28,101 nucleotides of DNA, from NCBI GenBank assembly GCA_031290205.1, contig JAITNZ010000129.1:1-28101 (forward strand), written 5' to 3'. Each line of letters begins with the position of its first letter. Within the stretch, counting starts at the first letter, position 1. The notes below the pieces were generated by a model. The model saw only the letters and a program-made list of their open reading frames with translations. It had not been told where the DNA came from and searched no databases. A program made the position numbers and the translations under genes. Shown piece by piece: positions 23,252-28,101 of this stretch. This stretch comes from Spirochaetaceae bacterium. Its GTDB lineage: Bacteria; Spirochaetota; Spirochaetia; Treponematales; Breznakiellaceae.

Positions 23252-23443
23252 GCCGCCCTTTTCATAGTGAAAGCCAAGCAGAAACCGCCTGTGGCGGTCG
23301 CCCTTTTCATAGCGAAGGCAAGGGGGGAAGGCTTTCTCGGACAGCAGCACAAGCGCTACGCACCAGCGCTCGCTGTCATCCTCCTAAGCGCGCACTTTTC
23401 TGTAAGGGCTTTCCTGAACGCCCTTTTCATAGCGAAGGCAAGG
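23252..23443. repeat. three CGCCCTTTTCATAGCGAAGG units
   Basis: Copies at 23252-23281, 23295-23323 and 23418-23443 are identical over CGCCCTTTTCATAG and vary in (T/C)GAA(A/G)GC(C)AAG. They fill the gap between the small membrane protein and the sigma factor. Nearby lie CCGCCTGTGGCGG (23286-23298) and CCTGTGGCGG. A related copy lies at 8312-8339. Confidence 0.75.
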
Positions 23444-23474
23444 CTGAAAGTGCCTGAGGCACCCTGTGGCGGTG

Positions 23475-24053
23475 ATGTTTAGGGGAACTGATGCCGCCTT
23501 GCCTGATTTTGAACTTGACGATAAAATCATTGTTGAGCGGGTTCTTGGCGGCGAGTGTGAGTTATATCGGCTTTTGGTCGAGCGGCACCAGCGGCAGGTC
23601 AACGCACTCGGTATGAGTTTTTTGCGGAATAAAGATGATGCTGCGGATTTTTCGCAGGATGTTTTTTTTAAGGCATTTCATAGTCTTGAGCAGTTTGAAG
23701 GCGCCGCGCGTTTTTCAACTTGGCTCTACCGGATTGCCTATAATACCGCCCTGAACAAGGTGAGTCGGCGCAAAGAATATATGAGCCTCGCCGAAAATTA
23801 TGAGGGTGAAAGTTCGACCCTCACTCCTGAAGAGGAGAGTGTGAAAGAAGCGGTGCGGCAGGCAGTGCGGCAGGCAGTGTCAGAATTGCCGGAAAAATAT
23901 CGGCTCTGTATAGATTTGTTTTTTTTCTACGACCGCTCGTATGAAGAAATTGAAGCGATAACCGGCGACCCTGTTGGGACGATTAAGTCGCATGTATTCC
24001 GCGCAAAAAAAATACTGCGCGAAAAATTACAGGATTTACAAGGGGGCTGCTGA
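23475..24053 (+). CDS. ECF-type RNA polymerase sigma factor
   Basis: This 192-aa sigma factor of the RpoE-like group has region 2 (VERHQRQVNALGMSFLRNKD, DFSQDVFFKAFHSLEQFEG, FSTWLYRIAYNTALNKVSRR), which recognises -10 DNA and core polymerase. Region 4 (SELPEKYRLCIDLFFFYDRS, YEEIEAITGDPVGTIKSHVF, RAKKILREKL) is the -35-binding helix-turn-helix. A tandem 12-bp duplication in the linker yields VRQAVRQAV. ATG 23475 and GTG 23466 are both in frame and neither has a strong ribosome site. The gene after it encodes a zinc-binding anti-sigma factor, and a permease follows, so the trio is probably an envelope-stress unit. The inducing signal is unknown. Confidence 0.9.
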   Translation: MFRGTDAALPDFELDDKIIVERVLGGECELYRLLVERHQRQVNALGMSFLRNKDDAADFSQDVFFKAFHSLEQFEGAARFSTWLYRIAYNTALNKVSRRKEYMSLAENYEGESSTLTPEEESVKEAVRQAVRQAVSELPEKYRLCIDLFFFYDRSYEEIEAITGDPVGTIKSHVFRAKKILREKLQDLQGGC

Positions 24054-24060
24054 TTACAAC

Positions 24061-24117
24061 AATTTGTCCACAGATGGACACAGATTACAGAGTAAAAATC
24101 TGTGCGTATCTGTGAAT
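24061..24117. repeat. dispersed CACAGAT repeat in the sigma/anti-sigma gap
   Basis: TTTGTCCACAGATGGACACA, then a centre GATTACAGAGTAAAAATC, then TGTGCGTATCTGTG form an imperfect palindrome of 57 bp. It sits in the 103-bp gap between the sigma factor stop and the anti-sigma start and could fold in the mRNA. Confidence 0.75.
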
Positions 24118-24156
24118 GCTGGACTAATTAATCAGTGCTGCCCGAAGGAGTATAGT

Positions 24157-24645
24157 ATGGATTGCAAAATAGTTATGGATAGCCTCTACGAGGAACTGGG
24201 TGAAAGTGGGTATGAAGGAAAAAAAATCTTTTTCCGACCGCGGCGTTTGGCGCACCTGCTGTTCTGCCCAAGCTGCGCGGCACAAGCGCGTAAGCTGGAG
24301 ATTGCCGACAGCCTAATGCGCACCGGCTTTATGCCGCCTTCGCCGGACTTGGGCGCTCAGGTGATGTCTATGCTCGGTATCGAACAAAACTCCTCCCTCG
24401 AAGACAGCGCGGAGTCCATCCCGATGCGCGGCTGGGTGCTCGTCGGGTTTTTCCTGCTCCTCTCGCTCACCAGCGCCTATTTTGGCGGGGACTTCCTCAA
24501 AATTGCCGCATTAGACGAAATTTCTTTTTTGGTTCCCATCGGCATTACCATCGGCGTAGCGCTCATCGCCTACTCGGCGCTCTTTGTCGGCACTCACCTT
24601 GCATTGCTGCGTAAAAAATTCGGCATCGATGACCATTATGCATAA
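24157..24645 (+). CDS. zinc-binding anti-sigma factor, membrane-anchored
   Basis: This 162-aa protein carries the ZAS motif HLLFCPSC (His33, Cys37, Cys40; H-x3-C-x2-C) in its cytosolic N-terminal domain, followed by an amphipathic helix. Two hydrophobic segments follow near 90-110 and 123-150. ZAS proteins bind and inhibit their partner ECF sigma factor, here the gene immediately upstream. ATG 24157 is chosen because GGAG stands 6 nt before it. The frame extends upstream to 23974, but that part overlaps the sigma gene. The permease start lies 14 bp beyond the stop, so the three genes are probably one transcript. Confidence 0.75.
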   Translation: MDCKIVMDSLYEELGESGYEGKKIFFRPRRLAHLLFCPSCAAQARKLEIADSLMRTGFMPPSPDLGAQVMSMLGIEQNSSLEDSAESIPMRGWVLVGFFLLLSLTSAYFGGDFLKIAALDEISFLVPIGITIGVALIAYSALFVGTHLALLRKKFGIDDHYA

Positions 24646-24659
24646 GCGGAACTAACATC

Positions 24660-25937
24660 ATGTCCCGCTCTGCGCTCAATGCCGCCCGTGCTCAGCTTTT
24701 TATCGCATTCAGGTATCTCTTCGGGCGTTCAAGTAAGGGCGAGCGTTACCTGTTTGCCGCCGCCGTCGGCATCGCCGTCAGCTTGATTCCCATCATGGTA
24801 ACCCTGATCGTTACCGACGGCATGATTCAGGGTATTACCGAGCGCTTTCTCGAACTGGGAACAGGGCATATTCAGGTGAGGCTTGCCGAAGAAAACAACG
24901 AGGTCGGGGCTATCATCAAAAGTGAGCCAGGTGTGCGCGGTGTCTGGAACGAAATTGACGGTATCGGCATCATTCTTGGAAGAAATGGGAAAACAGGAAT
25001 CACTATCCGCGCCATCGAACCTTCTTTTTGGGAGGACGCGGGCAGCAAAAAATACCTTTCGGTTATCTCAGGCGAAGCGAATATTACCGATGACGGGGAT
25101 GTGCTGCTCGGCTCTTCCCTCGCAAAAACCACCGGCGCGGAAATAGGCAAACGCATCCGCATTATGAGCTTGCGCGCGGATGAGCAGGGGAATGCTATTC
25201 CCCGCACCCAGCTTTTTACCGTGCGGGGCATCGTCTCGTCCGGCTACCACGAAATCGACGCGCTCTGGTGCCTCGTGAGTTACGAGGCGGGGAAAAATCT
25301 GCTCGACCGCGCCTATGCTGATTCGTATTATCTGGTAAAAATTGATGAGCCTTTTATCAATGCCGACGATACGGCGCGGAAAATCAATTATGATTTGCGT
25401 TTCTTCTTGCGTAATGTATCGACTTGGAAACAGGTGCAGCCCGCTCAGTATAGTTCCTACGAAACAACGCGCCAGCTTTTGCTCTTTATCATGACGCTGA
25501 TCATCCTCATCGCGGCAGTAAATGTTTCATCGGCAACCTCGATGCTCGTTATCGAACGCGAACGCGATATTGCGGTGCTCAAAACCTACGGCGCCGGTCC
25601 CTCAGGAATTAGCAACATCTTTTTAAGCGGCAGCTTCCTCACCGGACTAACCGGCGCGCTCTTCGGTATCACGCTGGGGCTGCTCTTCGGCATCAACATC
25701 AATCAAATCATTCGAGGTATCGAAAAAATCGCCAACCTTTTTACAAAGCTCTTTCACGCAAACGAAATCAAATTACTCGACCCAGATTTCTACCTGCAAA
25801 CGATACCAATTGTCATTGATTGGAACACCGTGCTGTTCATCGGCATCTTCACCGTGCTCTGTTCAATAGCCGCCTCATGGTTCCCCGCCTTCCGCGCCGG
25901 ACGCGCCAAACCCGTCGACCTCCTCCGCAAGTTCTAG
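24660..25937 (+). CDS. LolC/LolE-type (FtsX family) ABC transporter permease
   Basis: This 425-aa inner-membrane permease has the LolC/E layout: an N-terminal helix (about 31-55; FAAAVGIAVSLIPIMVTLIV), a periplasmic MacB_PCD-like domain of about 210 residues with GTGHIQVR and VLLGSSLAKTTGAEIGKRI, then three helices at about 275-300, 320-350 and 380-410 with the loop VIERERDIAVLKTYGA, the FtsX-family coupling segment. In proteobacteria LolCDE extracts lipoproteins from the inner membrane. Here no LolD ATPase gene lies beside it, so the partner must be elsewhere and lipoprotein transport is inference. It ends in an Arg/Lys-rich tail (RAGRAKPVDLLRKF), followed by a GC hairpin with T4. Confidence 0.88.
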   Translation: MSRSALNAARAQLFIAFRYLFGRSSKGERYLFAAAVGIAVSLIPIMVTLIVTDGMIQGITERFLELGTGHIQVRLAEENNEVGAIIKSEPGVRGVWNEIDGIGIILGRNGKTGITIRAIEPSFWEDAGSKKYLSVISGEANITDDGDVLLGSSLAKTTGAEIGKRIRIMSLRADEQGNAIPRTQLFTVRGIVSSGYHEIDALWCLVSYEAGKNLLDRAYADSYYLVKIDEPFINADDTARKINYDLRFFLRNVSTWKQVQPAQYSSYETTRQLLLFIMTLIILIAAVNVSSATSMLVIERERDIAVLKTYGAGPSGISNIFLSGSFLTGLTGALFGITLGLLFGININQIIRGIEKIANLFTKLFHANEIKLLDPDFYLQTIPIVIDWNTVLFIGIFTVLCSIAASWFPAFRAGRAKPVDLLRKF

Positions 25938-25964
25938 GCGCCTCAGGGCGCCTCAGGCGCTTTT
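25938..25964 (+). terminator. hairpin and T4 after the permease gene
   Basis: Stem GCGCCT (25938-25943) pairs with AGGCGC (25955-25960), followed by TTTT. The loop itself can form an internal GCGCC pairing. It begins at the base after the stop codon. A short T run makes it a moderate terminator. Confidence 0.5.
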
Positions 25965-25988
25965 ATGCCCTTGCAAACGGCGCTCTCA

Positions 25989-26056
25989 GTCAAAACTGCC
26001 TAAGCAGGTTTGGGGCTGCGTTTAGGGGATTTGCCTTTGGTTTGAGAAGGGCGCTT
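25989..26056. repeat. 68-bp direct repeat, copy 1
   Basis: GTCAAAACTGCCTAAGCAGG and the following 48 bp match 26168-26235 with one substitution (GAAGGGC versus GATGGGC). The start forms a small CTGCCTAAGCAG palindrome. Confidence 0.85.
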
Positions 26057-26167
26057 CGATAAAGCCAAACAGTAGAGTGCGCGGTAACGGAGGATGGCAG
26101 GTGCGCGGGTGCGTAGCACTCGTGCCCTGACCGAGATTGCCTTCCCCCCTTGCGAAGGGCGTAAACG

Positions 26168-26235
26168 GTCAAAACTGCCTAAGCAGGTTTGGGGCTGCGT
26201 TTAGGGGATTTGCCTTTGGTTTGAGATGGGCGCTT
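26168..26235. repeat. 68-bp direct repeat, copy 2
   Basis: This copy differs by one base from 25989-26056. The two are 179 bp apart in the same orientation and lie between the permease and the second 153-bp element. The spacer 26057-26167 has no gene. Confidence 0.85.
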
Positions 26236-26275
26236 GACGTAGAAGGCGGTCATACTGAAATCTGTTCTCCAGCAG

Positions 26276-26428
26276 TTCCGAATTCAACCACGAACCTCAC
26301 GAACAACACGAACGGAAGACGAAATGAATATGAATAATGGTGGTAAACAAGGCAGAAATCATGTGAATTATGCACAATTTGTTCGTGTGGTTCGTGCCGT
26401 TTGTGGTTAATTTTCGAATTCGTAATTG
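26276..26428. mobile_element. 153-bp palindromic MITE-like element, copy 2
   Basis: The element matches 18958-19110 at 150 of 153 positions and has the same orientation. The arms with triple CACGAAC are conserved. The left end begins GTTCCGAATTC and the right end reads GAATTCGTAATTG. One of the three changes is silent and one changes Arg to Cys in the 28-codon frame it contains. Confidence 0.75.
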
Positions 26429-26454
26429 CTGTCTGTTCTCTGGGGGAGGTTGAC

Positions 26455-26618
26455 AAAATAGCGCTGTCCGATGTAGCTTAAAGATAATGGGACTATCGAT
26501 GCCATATTGCTATGGAATTTATAGGGATGATTTAAGAGGTATTGAAAAAATAGCGCTGTCCGTGTAGCTTAAAGATGATAGGACTATCGATGCCATATTG
26601 CTATGGAATTTATAGGGA
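26455..26618 (+). other. tandem pair of structured 72-nt elements
   Basis: Copies at 26455-26527 and 26547-26618 share TAGCGCTGTCCG, TGTAGCTTAAAGAT, then ACTATCGATGCCATATTGCT and ATGGAATTTATAGGGA. In both, GTCC pairs with GGAC, CTAT with ATAG, and CCATA/TATGG forms an inner hairpin with loop TTGC. The differences fall outside these stems, consistent with an RNA fold. The second copy is followed 8 nt later by ATG 26627, with GGGAG as a possible ribosome site. Confidence 0.55.
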
Positions 26619-26626
26619 GAGTACAA

Positions 26627-26728
26627 ATGCATGAACAAACGAGTGTTGCGTCCGAAGAAAAATACGGAGTGAAAATCTGTGTTTATCTGTGGCCATCTGT
26701 GGACAAATTCTTAATACGCTCGCCCTAA
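26627..26728 (+). pseudogene. 33-codon gene remnant cut by a dispersed repeat
   Basis: ATG 26627 has a fair ribosome site (GGGAG, 26614-26618) and opens MHEQTSVASEEKYGVK. From about 26658 the coding sequence is the reverse copy of the CACAGAT repeat, and the frame stops at 26728. I read this as the 5' end of a gene whose body was replaced or interrupted. The lost function cannot be told. Confidence 0.35.
26658..26713. repeat. dispersed CACAGAT repeat, reverse copy
   Basis: AATACGGAGTGAAAATCTGT, then GTTTATCTGTGGCCATCTGT and GGACAAATTC. It is the reverse complement of the family seen at 2531, 22674 and 24061. The element CGGAGTGAAAATC is shared with 22717-22730. Confidence 0.75.
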
Positions 26729-26870
26729 TATAACCAGCCCCTATATCGAAGAACTGCGCTACTCGTTAAGATTTAGGAACTTTACCATCGACTCAATGAT
26801 AGTGCTGGCAGACTCTATAAACACAGAAACGCTTAAATACCGCCTTCCTACCTCAAATACTGTCGGCTGA
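26715..26870 (+). pseudogene. gene fragment of unknown family
   Basis: A 51-codon open stretch without a start codon reads YIEELRYSLRFRNFTIDSMI, then VLADSINTETLKYRLPTSNT, and stops at 26870. A second coding-like stretch overlaps in another frame (ILSADAVRRLIHGYDHFQHP, about 26842-26930). Composition looks protein-like rather than random, so this is probably a frameshifted remnant. No family is recognised. Confidence 0.25.
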
Positions 26871-27189
26871 CGCTGTCCGCCGCCTGATTCATGGCTACGA
26901 TCATTTCCAACATCCTTTAGTCGAACTTGGAAACCCACCGCATTTGCCGGGGTTATGTAATGATGGCTATGCCGTAAGAAAAGCTAGTACATCATTCATG
27001 CCCCCACCGAAAAAGCGATATGAGGTGCGAAAAACAAGCTGTCCAGCATTGTATGCTACCGGACAGCCAAGTGCCTTTACCCAAACCGTCAAATGCCATC
27101 AACAAAGAAAGCGGAGCTTCGTTGGGCGCGCCTCCGCATTCTCTGCGCCTTTTAAGACGGGAGTTCCGAGTAGTAGCAGATGTTTGTTT
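26871..27189. other. gene-poor stretch with degraded repeat
   Basis: Apart from the possible remnant ending near 26930, I see no supported gene. 27127-27150 resembles half of the GGAGGCACAGAG palindrome at 14089. The short open frames here have no ribosome site and arginine/serine-rich, shadow-like products. Confidence 0.35.
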
Positions 27190-27693
27190 TCAGTTTACCC
27201 TTACTAAATACTGCCGCATTTCGGGACGGACATCTTCAAAAGCAAAAATAGCGACGGTTCCTTCATCAGGATGATAGGCGACATCTTCAAGTAAAACATC
27301 CTCCGGTAAGGTGTAAATTGCGCCGGTAATACTGTCCACAATAATACCTACCACACCAATCCCAATAAGAATACATATCGCATCTTTGGTTAATGCGGAT
27401 TTGTTAAATCCCCATGATATTTTCTGTTCCCCAGTTTCGCCATTAGCTTTGGTATACTTGATAATGTATGAATTTGGTATCAAAAAACCGCCGGTTGAAA
27501 GAGTAATCGTCCTAGGTGTTTCACCTGAAACGATATGTTTCCCTTTACTGTCGACAACTTCAAAGGCAATGCCTGTCTTTGCCGCCTGAATCGACATTTT
27601 CTGATTTTGTTGCCCTTTCATAGTACCGCAACTCAAGATCCCCATCATTGGCAGTATCATTGCTGCCAATACAAAAAACATTTTCTTTACCAT
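27190..27693 (-). CDS. hypothetical lipoprotein with PEGA-like and hairpin-helix segments
   Basis: The product is a 167-aa lipoprotein with a signal peptide ending GILSC (Cys22). The mature part begins with a small beta-sandwich-like region (AFEVVDSKGKHIVSGETPRT and TLSTGGFLIPNSYIIKYTKA) that resembles PEGA-type repeats. A hydrophobic glycine-rich segment follows (ICILIGIGVVGIIVDSITGA, then IYTLPEDV), a pattern I associate with small spirochaetal surface lipoproteins. The AAGGAAG ribosome site before ATG 27693 is good. The partner and function are unknown. It lies 75 bp from the end of the IS1-type transposase gene on the same strand. Confidence 0.7.
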   Translation of the reverse strand: MVKKMFFVLAAMILPMMGILSCGTMKGQQNQKMSIQAAKTGIAFEVVDSKGKHIVSGETPRTITLSTGGFLIPNSYIIKYTKANGETGEQKISWGFNKSALTKDAICILIGIGVVGIIVDSITGAIYTLPEDVLLEDVAYHPDEGTVAIFAFEDVRPEMRQYLVRVN

Positions 27694-27748
27694 AAATCTT
27701 CCTTATGCGGGTCGCGGCGCCATGCCGTCCCGCCGTTAAAATATAAGA

Positions 27749-27775
27749 GAGTGTTGTCTAAACAATGATTACCAC
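27749..27775. repeat. possible terminal inverted repeat of the IS1-family element
   Basis: GAGTGTTGTCTAAACAATGATTACC, read inward as GGTAATCATTGTTTAGAC on the other strand, lies at the 3' end of the transposase gene where an IS end is expected. The matching left end is outside the window, so the boundary is not proven. Confidence 0.35.
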
Positions 27776-28101
27776 ACAGTACTCAAAAACTTCTCGATCC
27801 TATTATTTACATGGAATTTTGCAAAAAGCGCGATAGATAAATCCACCATCTCTTTTGATCTTGAAACGATGCAGGTTTTTCTACGAAAACGTCCGCACCA
27901 GTGCCGCTGTCTGAAATTATTCCGCTCTATTCCGTGTGTCTCTGCTTTTGTTTGAACCAGCATTCCCTCAGGTATTAATTCCCTGTAGCATTCCCAATGA
28001 TCCGTAAAAAATACTGAAACATCCAGTGCTTTAAGCCTGTCAAGCATTACTTTCAATGTTTTTGCGTCTCTGGCACCGCATTCCCAGTCAACGAGCTCGC
28101 C
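27769..28101 (-). mobile_element. IS1-family transposase gene, 3' part, truncated by window edge
   Basis: The frame continues beyond the window's right end. The visible 110 residues are the C-terminal half of an IS1/InsB-type DDE transposase: GELVDWECGARDAKTL, VFFTDHWECYRELIP, then THGIERNNFRQRHWCGRFRR, KTCIVSRSKEMVDLSIALFA and FHVN. The aspartate in FTDHW and the glutamate in GIERNN are the second and third catalytic residues of the family pattern. The TAA stop is at 27769-27771. Whether the element is complete cannot be judged from this window. It shows that autonomous transposons are active or recent in this genome. Confidence 0.85.

Noticed and set aside
23119..23482. Plus-strand ORFs reading RPFHSE or LFIAKAR repeats
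   Set aside because: The repeated peptides come from the CGCCCTTTTCATAGCGAAGG DNA repeat read in different frames and do not indicate a protein.
26250..26456. Minus-strand ORF rich in FVxFV across the second 153-bp element
   Set aside because: The frame is produced by the CACGAAC iterations of the palindromic element and has no ribosome site. It is a repeat artefact.
26944..27274. Plus-strand ORFs at 26944-27207 and 27020-27274 as real genes
   Set aside because: There is no ribosome site, the compositions are shadow-like, and the ends overlap a lipoprotein gene on the other strand. At most 26842-26930 is a gene remnant.

Overview
Organism. The window looks like chromosomal DNA of a spirochaete, most likely a Treponema-like bacterium. 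The reasons are a FliM plus CheC/FliN-type FliY flagellar switch pair, several lipoproteins with relaxed lipoboxes, an NtrB/NtrC-type kinase and sigma-54 activator pair beside cvpA and a delta' gene, and long G/C homopolymers inside genes. This is inference from protein families; there is no rRNA or tRNA gene here.

Layout. 1-590 is non-coding and begins with a C-rich tract (50 consecutive C at 40-89). 610-5221 (+) carries cvpA, a DNA polymerase III delta'-like gene whose frame is broken at a G12 tract, a PAS-histidine kinase and its sigma-54-dependent regulator. 5404-6998 (+) carries an exported, possibly beta-barrel protein and a metallophosphoesterase lipoprotein. 7088-8035 (-) is a LysM/M23 protein that has lost its zinc ligands. 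8379-9494 (+) is a CcbP-type calcium-binding protein followed by a lipoprotein. 9612-13956 (-) holds aconitase with a 12-base G/C tract near its N-terminus, an MscS channel and a START-like exported protein. 14228-16440 holds a polytopic DUF6056-like membrane protein behind a near-consensus promoter but split by a C14 tract, then a possible PBECR-type nuclease-domain protein whose tail matches the start of the membrane-protein locus. 16465-18892 (-) holds a membrane protein, a SAM methyltransferase and a second MscS channel. 19523-22580 (+) is fliM-fliY-argB. 22913-25937 (+) is a small membrane protein, an ECF sigma factor, a zinc-binding anti-sigma factor and a LolC/E-type permease. 25938-27189 is repeat-rich DNA with gene remnants. 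27190-28101 (-) has a lipoprotein and the 3' part of an IS1-family transposase cut by the window edge.

How it fits together. Most genes form short runs of two to four linked by overlaps or small gaps: cvpA/delta', kinase/regulator, barrel/phosphoesterase, ccbP/lipoprotein, mscS/acn and sigma/anti-sigma/permease. Intergenic DNA is dominated by several dispersed palindromic repeat families, including two 153-bp near-identical elements in direct orientation that bracket fliM to the permease. The least ordinary signals are homopolymer-interrupted reading frames (delta' and the DUF6056-like gene), several promoters whose expected start coincides with the ATG, repeat-derived sequence in the ArgB N-terminus, and a tandem pair of structured 72-nt elements before a small gene remnant. 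I see no clear complete new system. The phase-variable membrane-protein/PBECR locus and the tandem structured element are the best candidates for follow-up.
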